From an uncultured Clostridium sp. (GTDB lineage: Bacteria > Bacillota > Clostridia > TANB77 > CAG-508): a DNA stretch of 5,305 bases. The position numbers and the translations under genes are program-made. Of the stretch, positions 1 to 5,305 are shown one piece after another (the first letter of the stretch is position 1; every line of letters begins with the position of its first letter). The notes beneath the pieces are model-generated. The model was not told the origin of the DNA and searched no databases. It worked only from the letters and a program-made list of their open reading frames with translations. The stretch spans positions 1 to 5,305 of the forward strand of contig CAMSEM010000086.1 in NCBI GenBank assembly GCA_947057505.1, in the 5' to 3' direction.

Positions 1-54
1 TAGTCTGAACAATTCTTTTTCCAGCTGTTTATACATTTTTTATCTTTCTCTGGG

Positions 55-1050
55 ATGGGCTCATCTATTGCTGTTTGTCAAGGTTTAAAACACATTGTAC
101 CAAACTTACAAGAAACAAAGCCAACAGCACTTTTAGCGGTACCACTTTTAATAGAAAACTTGTATCGCAAAATTAATGCAAATATCAAAAAAAGCAAAAA
201 AGATGGTTTGGTAAACTCTATGATTCATGTAACAAATGCATTAAAAGTAGTAGGAGTAGATATTAAACGTAAGGTATTTGCTGAAATATATGAAAATCTA
301 GGTGGAAATTTAAGAATTATAGTATCTGCAGCAGCACCTATTGATGCTAAAATTGGAAAATGGGTAGAAGATATAGGAATTGCATTTTTACAAGGATATG
401 GGTTAACAGAAACTGCGCCAATTGCAGCATTAACACCAGAATTCCAACCAAAAGTTGGTTCAGCAGGTAAAGCTATTGTTACAGCAGAAATAAAAATAGA
501 TTCTCCAAATGAAAATGGAGAGGGAGAAGTTTTAATTAAAAGTCCTACACTAATGCTTGGATACTATGAAGATGAAGAAGCAACCAATGATGCTATAAAG
601 GTAATAGATGGGGAAAGATGGTTTCATTCAGGCGATATTGGCTATTTAGATAAAGATGGATTTTTATACATAACTGGTAGAAGCAAAAATGTAATAGTTA
701 CACAAAATGGTAAAAATATTTATCCAGAAGAAATAGAAATTTTATTATCGCAAATACCAGAAATAAAAGAATGTATGGTATATGGAAAAGAAGATCCTAA
801 AGATGAAACAAACAAAGAATTAATTATTTCTGCTAGAGTTATTCCAAACGAAGAAACAATAGAAGAAGCTTATGGAAAAGAACTAACAGAAGAACAAATA
901 AGAGATATTATTTGGGGTAAAATTAAAGAGGTAAACAAAAAATTAACATCATATAAAGCAATTAAAAATTTAGAAATTAAACATGATGAATTTGAAAAAA
1001 CAACAACAATGAAAATTAAGCGTTATGCAGAGCTAAAGAAAAAACAATAA
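55..1050 (+). CDS. Long-chain acyl-CoA ligase (AMP-forming), C-terminal part, 5' end missing
   Basis: This is the C-terminal portion of an ANL-superfamily ligase that activates fatty acids with ATP to acyl-AMP and then acyl-CoA. Residues counted from the Met at 55 show the family motifs in order: VPLLIE (29-34), QGYGLTET (113-120), GYYEDEEAT (169-177), HSGDIGYLD (191-199, with D194 the expected ATP-ribose ligand), GRSKNVIVTQNGKNIYPEEIE (208-228 region, R209) and the C-terminal KTTTMKIKR (315-323, K320 the likely catalytic lysine). Family members usually have about 550-650 residues and carry a TSGTTG-type P-loop in the N-terminal half, which is absent here. The Met at 55 is therefore probably internal, not a true start; no Shine-Dalgarno sequence precedes it. 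In this frame the codons back to position 4 are open but unlike the family, and 1-3 is TAG. It is either a gene cut by a contig edge or a truncated pseudogene. The family call is firm; chain-length specificity is not shown by the sequence. Confidence 0.9.
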   Translation: MGSSIAVCQGLKHIVPNLQETKPTALLAVPLLIENLYRKINANIKKSKKDGLVNSMIHVTNALKVVGVDIKRKVFAEIYENLGGNLRIIVSAAAPIDAKIGKWVEDIGIAFLQGYGLTETAPIAALTPEFQPKVGSAGKAIVTAEIKIDSPNENGEGEVLIKSPTLMLGYYEDEEATNDAIKVIDGERWFHSGDIGYLDKDGFLYITGRSKNVIVTQNGKNIYPEEIEILLSQIPEIKECMVYGKEDPKDETNKELIISARVIPNEETIEEAYGKELTEEQIRDIIWGKIKEVNKKLTSYKAIKNLEIKHDEFEKTTTMKIKRYAELKKKQ

Positions 1051-1109
1051 GGGGTTACAAAAGTTTTAAAATAATAAAAGCTATAAGATAATTATTTAAT
1101 GCTTTTGAC

Positions 1110-1247
1110 AAATCTCTAAATTCTATTCGCTCACCCAAACTACGTAAGAAACTGTAATGCAAATTATATCTCAGCATTTTGCTAACGGTTTCTAACTTGT
1201 TGGTCCTCACCTTAATTCGCTTTGAAACTAATAGAATTTAGAGATTT
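1110..1247. repeat. 138-bp inverted-repeat-bounded element (MITE-like or structured repeat)
   Basis: The ends are a perfect 18-bp inverted repeat: AAATCTCTAAATTCTATT at 1110-1127 and its reverse complement at 1230-1247. Inside is a second imperfect hairpin. AGAAAC (1147-1152) pairs with GTTTCT (1188-1193), GCAAA (1159-1163) with TTTGC (1178-1182), and CCAA (1135-1138) with TTGG (1200-1203). The interior is less AT-rich than its surroundings and contains ATTCGCT twice, near each arm. I see no clear target-site duplication and no transposase. It could be a miniature non-autonomous transposable element, a dispersed repeat, or a structured RNA. A minus-strand reading frame crosses it (see findings). 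Confidence 0.65.
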
Positions 1248-1285
1248 TATCTTAAAGAAATTGAATAATTACAAAAAAAGACAAA

Positions 1286-1327
1286 TTATTACAAAATGCC
1301 CTTGACTTCGTAAAAAACTTGTAATAA
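1286..1327. promoter_or_regulatory. Possible operator: 9-bp inverted repeat bracketing a -35 box
   Basis: TTATTACAA (1286-1294) and TTGTAATAA (1319-1327) are perfect inverted copies separated by 24 bp. The -35 hexamer of the upstream promoter lies between them, and the right arm overlaps its -10. Related hexamers surround the site: TTACAA at 1269-1274, and TTGTAA at 1319 and 1330 plus an ATGTAA at 1341, these three spaced exactly 11 bp apart. This arrangement suits a dimeric repressor or cooperative binding along one DNA face, but AT-rich sequence yields such repeats easily. No regulator can be named. Confidence 0.35.
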
Positions 1328-1330
1328 AAT
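1302..1330 (+). promoter_or_regulatory. Sigma-A promoter P1 for the 1444 gene
   Basis: The -35 hexamer TTGACT (1302-1307) is followed by a 17-bp spacer and the -10 hexamer TAAAAT (1325-1330). Each hexamer differs from consensus at one position. Transcription would begin near 1337 and give a leader of roughly 105 nt. It lies in the possible operator described separately. Confidence 0.65.
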
Positions 1331-1367
1331 TGTAACAGAAATGTAAAAATAAAAAAACAAAATCCTA

Positions 1368-1396
1368 TTGAGATTTTTACTTAATCAGTGTATAAT
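1368..1396 (+). promoter_or_regulatory. Sigma-A promoter P2 for the 1444 gene
   Basis: The -35 hexamer TTGAGA (1368-1373), a 17-bp spacer and a perfect -10 TATAAT (1391-1396) give a strong housekeeping promoter. Transcription would begin near 1403, about 40 nt before the start codon. It sits 66 bp downstream of P1 in tandem, so the unknown gene appears to have two start sites. Confidence 0.7.
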
Positions 1397-1443
1397 AAAC
1401 AAGATAAGAGAAAATGTCATAGGAAAAGGAGGGAAGGTTTACA

Positions 1444-2289
1444 ATGTCTAGATCTGGCATAGTAAACGTGAGAATGGTAATCACGGAAGAAAAAATATTA
1501 TCTAATATTGATAAAGTACAAAAATTAATAAATCCTAATAGTAAGAAACAAATTATTCAGCTAGAAGAAGATGCTTACTTTAAGGATTTAATAGAGTCTA
1601 TAAAAACATATTTAATAGAGTATCCAAAAAAGAAAAATTTTCCTAAGAGTGTATATAAAGCAGCTTATGGGTTAGTAGAATATGCAACAAATCAATTTGA
1701 AGAAAACACAAAAAATATAGAAGAATTAATTCGTCAAAGGGAAAAAAATATATCATTAGCAGCAGAGTTAAGAGAAGTATTAGAAGCTGTAGAAAACAAA
1801 GAAGAAAATTGGAAACAAACAGTTAAAGAAGCATCAGCAGATTTTCCAGAAGATATAGTAGATACTTTAGGTCTAATTGGAAGAACGAAATCAAATAAAT
1901 CACAAAACTTCCAAGATGCAGTAAAACTAATTAATGCAAGAATAGTTAACTTAGAATCTAACCTACATATTGAAATAGATATGGAAAGAATAGAAGATAG
2001 GTCAAAAGCACTAAGCTATATTGGAATTGAAGTAGCAGATGCACTTAAACTAATACCAACACCACAAGAAGATGAAAATACACAAGAGGCAATAGATAAT
2101 ATTCTAGAAGAGGTACCTGTAGCTGCAGAAGATAAAAAATACTTTGAACAAACTAGAGTAGAAGTTAAGCCATCATTATGGCAAAGAATAAAAAACAGCA
2201 AAATTGTTAGAGCAATTACTTATGCTATGAAAGTAAAAGTAGTTCTTCAAATACCAGCATTACCAGAAGGTAGAGGAGAACAAAAATAA
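1444..2289 (+). CDS. Unrecognised 281-residue soluble helical protein
   Basis: I do not recognise this protein. The start is fixed by AGGAGGG at 1427-1433, ten bases upstream of the ATG; the alternative Met11 has no comparable site. The protein is rich in Glu, Lys, Ile and Asn, has no cysteine that I can see, and has no signal peptide or membrane segment, so it is probably cytoplasmic. Residues about 80-130 are strongly charged and helical (NQFEENTKNIEELIRQRE and onward), possibly a coiled coil. An acidic, proline-containing linker covers about 204-230 (IPTPQEDENTQE onward). The C-terminus switches to a basic amphipathic segment (about 243-268, PSLWQRIKNSKIVRAITY) and a short PALPEGRGEQK tail, which could contact a membrane surface or nucleic acid. 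It is monocistronic, with tandem promoters upstream and its own terminator downstream. Codon use matches its neighbours, so it looks resident rather than recently acquired. Confidence 0.85.
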   Translation: MSRSGIVNVRMVITEEKILSNIDKVQKLINPNSKKQIIQLEEDAYFKDLIESIKTYLIEYPKKKNFPKSVYKAAYGLVEYATNQFEENTKNIEELIRQREKNISLAAELREVLEAVENKEENWKQTVKEASADFPEDIVDTLGLIGRTKSNKSQNFQDAVKLINARIVNLESNLHIEIDMERIEDRSKALSYIGIEVADALKLIPTPQEDENTQEAIDNILEEVPVAAEDKKYFEQTRVEVKPSLWQRIKNSKIVRAITYAMKVKVVLQIPALPEGRGEQK

Positions 2290-2301
2290 AGTGAAAAACA
2301 A

Positions 2302-2368
2302 AAAAAGGGTTCCTAAAATGAACTATACCATAAAAAGTAAAATATAGTTTAGAATTGGAATTCTTTTT
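2302..2368 (+). terminator. Intrinsic terminator of the 1444 gene
   Basis: AAAAAGGGTTCC (2302-2313) pairs with GGAATTCTTTTT (2357-2368), allowing two G-U pairs. After an internal loop, AACTATA (2321-2327) pairs with TATAGTT (2343-2349). The stem ends in the T run 2364-2368. It starts 13 bases after the stop codon, which fits Rho-independent termination of the unknown gene, although the stem is longer and less compact than usual. Confidence 0.6.
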
Positions 2369-2435
2369 GGCTCAAAGTCAATAGTTGGGGTAAAACACTT
2401 TTTAGATGTTTTACCCCAACTATTGACTTTGAGCC
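2369..2435. repeat. 67-bp palindrome with perfect 29-bp arms (possible ISL3-like MITE)
   Basis: The arm at 2369-2397 starts GGCTCAAAGTCAATAGTTGG, and its exact reverse complement occupies 2407-2435, leaving a 9-base loop (2398-2406). There is no T run after the stem on either strand, so it is not a standard intrinsic terminator. From memory, the GGCTC...GTCAATAGTTG ends resemble terminal repeats of ISL3-family insertion sequences, which duplicate 8 bp of target. The flanking octamers TTCTTTTT (2361-2368) and TTCATTAT (2436-2443) match at 6 of 8 positions. It may be two IS ends joined with nothing between; the IS assignment is inference. Confidence 0.75.
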
Positions 2436-2444
2436 TTCATTATG

Positions 2445-2474
2445 AAACAAAAAAGACTAACTTTTAGTTAGTCT
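2445..2474 (-). terminator. Intrinsic terminator of the tRNA operon
   Basis: Read on the minus strand, AGACTAACT (2474-2466) and AGTTAGTCT (2462-2454) form a perfect 9-bp stem with a 3-base loop, followed by TTTTTGTTT (2453-2445). It begins four bases past the CCA end of tRNA-Tyr, exactly where the tRNA transcript should end. Confidence 0.85.
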
Positions 2475-2478
2475 AAAT

Positions 2479-2564
2479 TGGTGGGCAGGGAAGGATTCGA
2501 ACCTTCGTACTCGTATGAGAACAGATTTACAGTCTGCCGCCTTTAGCCACTCGGCCACCTGCCC
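2479..2564 (-). tRNA. tRNA-Tyr (GTA)
   Basis: On the minus strand the acceptor stem is GGGCAGG (from 2564) pairing with CCTGCCC, followed by discriminator A and an encoded CCA ending at 2479. The anticodon loop CTGTAAA carries GTA in a GCAGA/TCTGT stem. There is a long variable arm with a CTC/GAG stem, as expected for bacterial tRNA-Tyr, and the T arm is GAAGG-TTCGAAT-CCTTC. Total length is 86 nt with CCA. It is the second gene of a two-tRNA operon and is followed directly by the terminator. Confidence 0.97.
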
Positions 2565-2581
2565 AAATATAAAATTTCTTA

Positions 2582-2658
2582 TGGTGCACCATCTAGGATT
2601 CGAACCTAGGACCCACCGGTTATGAGCCGGTTGCTCTGACCAACTGAGCTAATGGTGC
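2582..2658 (-). tRNA. tRNA with CAT anticodon (elongator Met or, more likely, Ile2)
   Basis: On the minus strand the acceptor GCACCAT (from 2658) pairs with ATGGTGC, followed by discriminator A and an encoded CCA ending at 2582. The D arm is GCTC...GAGC, the anticodon loop is CTCATAA in an ACCGG/CCGGT stem, and the T arm is CTAGG-TTCGAAT-CCTAG; 77 nt in all. Simple anticodon reading gives Met. It is not an initiator, because G1-C72 is paired and the anticodon stem lacks the three G-C pairs at the loop. The CTCATAA loop and the C4, C5 acceptor positions resemble Bacillus subtilis tRNA-Ile2, whose C34 is converted to lysidine by TilS to read AUA. Which of the two it is remains open. It is first in the operon, 17 bases before tRNA-Tyr. 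Confidence 0.95.
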
Positions 2659-2676
2659 ATTCATTAGACAAATCTA

Positions 2677-2705
2677 AGTATAAGCTATTTTATAAAAAAT
2701 GTCAA
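2677..2705 (-). promoter_or_regulatory. Sigma-A promoter of the tRNA operon
   Basis: On the minus strand the -35 is a perfect TTGACA (2705-2700), the spacer is 17 bp, and the -10 is TATACT (2682-2677). Transcription would start near 2670, about 12 bases before the first tRNA. The near-consensus strength suits stable RNA genes. Confidence 0.9.
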
Positions 2706-2743
2706 TACTTAATTTACTTTTTTTATAAAAATTTCTAAAAAAG

Positions 2744-2772
2744 TTTAAAATAAATTGTATTTGTGATATTAT
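2744..2772 (+). promoter_or_regulatory. Probable promoter of the P-type ATPase gene
   Basis: TTTAAA (2744-2749), a 17-bp spacer and TATTAT (2767-2772), with an extended -10 TG at 2764-2765, make a plausible sigma-A promoter, divergent from the tRNA promoter with 38 bp between the two -35 boxes. It would give a leader of about 100 nt (2779-2877), in which I recognise no riboswitch. A weaker alternative -10, TACAAT, lies at 2799-2804. Confidence 0.5.
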
Positions 2773-2877
2773 TTATTAGAAAGTAAATAATAAAAGAGTA
2801 CAATAGGAATAAAACAAATTACTCAGGAATACTTAAGAAAATAAAGGGAAAACTGTAAGCAAGGAGATTAAAAAAAT

Positions 2878-5305
2878 ATGAAAGAAGAAAAATTATGGTT
2901 TTGCAAAACTATAGAAGAAGTAGAAACATACTTTAATGTAAATAAGCAAGGCTTATCTAAAGAACAAGTTAAGCAAAATAGAGAAAAGTATGGTACAAAC
3001 GAATTAGAAACTAAGAAGAAAAAGAGTTTATTTGTAAAATTTTTAGAACAGTTTAAAGATTTTATGATAATTATTTTAATTATAGCTGCTATTGTATCTG
3101 GAGTAGTAGGGTATTATGAAGGTGAAGGCATTACAGATTCTATTATTATTTTAATAGTAGTTATTGTTAATGCAATTATTGGAGTGGCTCAAGAAAATAA
3201 GGCAGAAAAATCATTAGAAGCACTTCAAAAATTAAGTTCTCATGTAGCAAAAGTAATACGTGGTGGAAATATAGAAGTTATACCATCTAAAGAACTAGTA
3301 CCAGGAGATATAGTTATATTAGAAACAGGAGATTATGTACCAGCAGATATAAGGTTAATAGAAGCAATTAACTTAAAAGCACAAGAAGCATCACTAACAG
3401 GAGAATCTGTTCCAGTAGAAAAAAGTATAGACGAAATACAAAAACAAAAAACAAGTTTAGCAGATAGAACAAACATTGTATATTCTTCAAGTTTAATTAC
3501 CTATGGTAGAGGAAAAGGAATTGTCATAGAAACTGGTATGAATACAGAGGTAGGAAAAATTGCAGGAATGATAAATGAAACAAAAGAAACTCAAACTCCA
3601 CTTCAACAAAAGCTAAACAAGTTAGGAAAAACATTAGGAATAGCGGCAATTGCAATTTGCATTATGATTTTTATCATAGGCTTATTATATGGAAAAGATT
3701 TAGTAGAAATGTTTATGACTGCAGTAAGCTTAGCAGTAGCCGCAATTCCAGAGGGATTAGCAGCTGTGTCTACTATTGTTTTGGCAATAGGAGTACAAAG
3801 AATGGTAAAAAAACATGCCATTGTTAAAAAACTACCAGCAGTAGAAACACTAGGAAGTACTACTGTTATTTGTTCAGATAAAACAGGAACCTTAACACAA
3901 AATAAAATGACTGTAAAGAAAGTATTTTATAACAATCAATTAGTAAATTTAGAAGAGATTGATACTAATACAATGGAAGAAGAACTACAAAAGTTAGTAT
4001 ATATTAGTATGCTTTGCAATGATACAAAAGTTGCAAAAGATAAAACTCTTACAGGAGATCCTACAGAAACAGCATTAATAGATATGGCATTTGAGTTGGA
4101 TTTTCAACCAAGTGTTTTAGAACAGTATCCAAGAATACAAGAATTACCATTTGACTCTGAAAGAAAGTTAATGACAACAGTTCATAAACTGCAAGATAAA
4201 TATATTGTTTATACCAAAGGTGGAGTAGATGAATTATTGCAAAAATGTAATAGTTATGTAGTAAATGGAGAAGTAAAGCAAGACCTAGAAGAATATAAAA
4301 AACAAATAGCAAAACAAAATACAGCTATGGCACAAGAAGCTTTAAGAGTATTAGCGATGGGATATAAAGAAATAGACCATGAGCCAACACAAGAAGAAAT
4401 GAAAAATATAGAACAAAATTTAATTTATGTTGGAATGGTTGGTATGATAGATCCGCCAAGGCAAGAAGTAAAAGCAGCAGTAGAAAAATGTAAAAAAGCA
4501 GGAATTAAAACTGTTATGATTACAGGTGACCACAGAATTACAGCAATTGCAATTGCAAAAGCCTTAGGAATACTAGAAAATGAGAAAGAAGCAATTACAG
4601 GTAATAGACTAGAAGAAATGTCAGATGAAGAATTAAAACAAAATGTAAGAAATTACAGTGTATATGCCAGAGTTTCCCCAGAACATAAAGTAAGGATTGT
4701 AAAAGCATGGCAAGCAAATGGAGAAATTGTAGCGATGACTGGAGATGGTGTAAATGATGCACCAGCACTAAAAACTGCAGATATTGGCTGTGCTATGGGA
4801 ATTGTTGGTACAGATGTATCAAAAGAAGCAGCCGATGTTATTTTAACAGATGATAATTTTGCAACAATTGTATCTTCTGTAGAAGAGGGAAGAAGAATTT
4901 ATGATAATATTTTAAAGGCAATTCAATTTTTACTATCTAGCAATATAGGTGAAATTATTGTACTGTTTATAGCTATTTTAATTACACCACTACTTGCAAA
5001 TTGGTTTGGAATAAATGTAAATTTAATTGTACCATTACTACCAATTCATATATTATGGATTAACTTAGTAACAGACTCACTTCCAGCACTAGCATTAGCA
5101 GTAGACCCATCAGAAAAAGATATTATGGATAGAAAACCAATCAAACCAAGGCAAGGTGTCTTTACAAAAGGAATGACATGGAGAGTAATTTATCAAGGTG
5201 TTATGATAGGTTTACTTACCTTAGTAGCCTTTATTATAGGTTTAGCAACACCTGCCGAACAATTGCCAGTAGTTACACAAACACAATTAGATGGAAGTAT
5301 AAGAA
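2878..5305 (+). CDS. P2A-type Ca2+-transporting ATPase, 3' end beyond window
   Basis: This integral membrane pump uses ATP to move cations, most likely Ca2+, out of the cytoplasm. The ATG at 2878 follows AAGGAGA (2861-2867) by ten bases. The frame stays open for 809 codons to the window edge; relatives have roughly 870-900 residues, so only the last few helices are missing. Visible parts are an N-terminal cation-ATPase domain (1-60), M1 (62-81), M2 (86-104), the actuator motif TGES (174-177), M3 (about 252-272), M4 with IPEGL (290-294), phosphorylation site DKTGT (D334), N-domain FDSERK (425-430) and KGG (447-449, usually KGA), TGD (549-551), TGDGVNDAPALK (621-632), M5 with NIGE (689-692), M6 with NLVTD (729-733) and the start of M7 (about 771-790). 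By alignment to SERCA, the residues matching E309, N768, E771, N796, T799 and D800 (here E292, N689, E692, N729, T732, D733) are all present, which supports calcium. Manganese or other divalent cations cannot be excluded. Confidence 0.96.
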   Translation, partial: MKEEKLWFCKTIEEVETYFNVNKQGLSKEQVKQNREKYGTNELETKKKKSLFVKFLEQFKDFMIIILIIAAIVSGVVGYYEGEGITDSIIILIVVIVNAIIGVAQENKAEKSLEALQKLSSHVAKVIRGGNIEVIPSKELVPGDIVILETGDYVPADIRLIEAINLKAQEASLTGESVPVEKSIDEIQKQKTSLADRTNIVYSSSLITYGRGKGIVIETGMNTEVGKIAGMINETKETQTPLQQKLNKLGKTLGIAAIAICIMIFIIGLLYGKDLVEMFMTAVSLAVAAIPEGLAAVSTIVLAIGVQRMVKKHAIVKKLPAVETLGSTTVICSDKTGTLTQNKMTVKKVFYNNQLVNLEEIDTNTMEEELQKLVYISMLCNDTKVAKDKTLTGDPTETALIDMAFELDFQPSVLEQYPRIQELPFDSERKLMTTVHKLQDKYIVYTKGGVDELLQKCNSYVVNGEVKQDLEEYKKQIAKQNTAMAQEALRVLAMGYKEIDHEPTQEEMKNIEQNLIYVGMVGMIDPPRQEVKAAVEKCKKAGIKTVMITGDHRITAIAIAKALGILENEKEAITGNRLEEMSDEELKQNVRNYSVYARVSPEHKVRIVKAWQANGEIVAMTGDGVNDAPALKTADIGCAMGIVGTDVSKEAADVILTDDNFATIVSSVEEGRRIYDNILKAIQFLLSSNIGEIIVLFIAILITPLLANWFGINVNLIVPLLPIHILWINLVTDSLPALALAVDPSEKDIMDRKPIKPRQGVFTKGMTWRVIYQGVMIGLLTLVAFIIGLATPAEQLPVVTQTQLDGSIR

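Noticed and set aside
1..36. Possible minus-strand gene start (MYKQLEKELFRL) running off the left edge
   Set aside because: Only 12 codons are visible and the upstream ribosome site is weak, so it cannot be told from noise in a suspect terminal segment.
1076..1106. AAAAGC/GCTTTT stem as terminator of the ligase gene
   Set aside because: It is only a 6-bp stem with a 19-base loop and no clear T run after it.
1359..1377. AAAATC/GATTTT mini-hairpin between P1 and P2 as an attenuator
   Set aside because: The 6-bp AT-rich stem is weak and overlaps the P2 -35 box; chance is a sufficient explanation.
2016..2201. 61-codon minus-strand open frame
   Set aside because: It lies wholly inside the well-supported plus-strand gene at 1444-2289, has Ser- and Cys-rich antisense composition and no ribosome site.
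2773..2877. Possible riboswitch or attenuator in the ATPase leader
   Set aside because: Only a 5-bp GAGTA/TACTC pair and an AGGAATA repeat are visible; no known metal-sensing riboswitch motif such as yybP-ykoY was recognised.
3603..3821. 72-codon minus-strand open frame
   Set aside because: It is antisense to the M3-M4 region of the Ca2+-ATPase; its hydrophobic look mirrors the membrane helices of the real gene.
4061..4312. 83-codon minus-strand open frame rich in Leu and Tyr
   Set aside because: It is antisense to the nucleotide-binding domain of the ATPase, where every sense-strand motif is intact.

Overview
The window is a low-GC, A-rich stretch that looks like a chromosomal region of a Clostridia-like Firmicute. 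The pointers are heavy use of AGA, TTA and ATA codons, strong AGGAGG-type ribosome binding sites, textbook sigma-A promoters with 17-bp spacers, and tRNA genes with encoded CCA ends. No species can be named from the sequence alone.

Layout from left to right. (1) Positions 1-54 are T/C-rich and do not read like the gene that follows; they may be a contig edge or a rearrangement junction. (2) Positions 55-1050 carry the C-terminal 331 residues of an AMP-forming long-chain acyl-CoA ligase whose N-terminal half, with the ATP-binding P-loop, is absent. (3) A 393-bp gap (1051-1443) holds a 138-bp element bounded by a perfect 18-bp inverted repeat, a short open frame on the minus strand, two tandem sigma-A promoters, and a 9-bp inverted repeat that brackets the first promoter's -35 box. 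(4) Positions 1444-2289 encode a 281-residue soluble, helical protein that I do not recognise, followed by an intrinsic terminator. (5) A 67-bp near-palindrome with a perfect 29-bp stem directly abuts that terminator. (6) A minus-strand two-tRNA operon (a CAU tRNA, then tRNA-Tyr) is complete with its own promoter and terminator. (7) A divergent promoter drives a P2A-type Ca2+-transporting ATPase that starts at 2878 and runs off the window after 809 codons, with every motif I checked intact.

The genes do not form one pathway. There are three or four independent transcription units: lipid activation, an unknown protein, translation tRNAs and cation export. I see no undescribed multi-gene system. 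The items most worth a second look are the two palindromic repeat elements, the promoter-embracing inverted repeat upstream of the unknown gene, the identity of the CAU tRNA, and the broken 5' end of the ligase.
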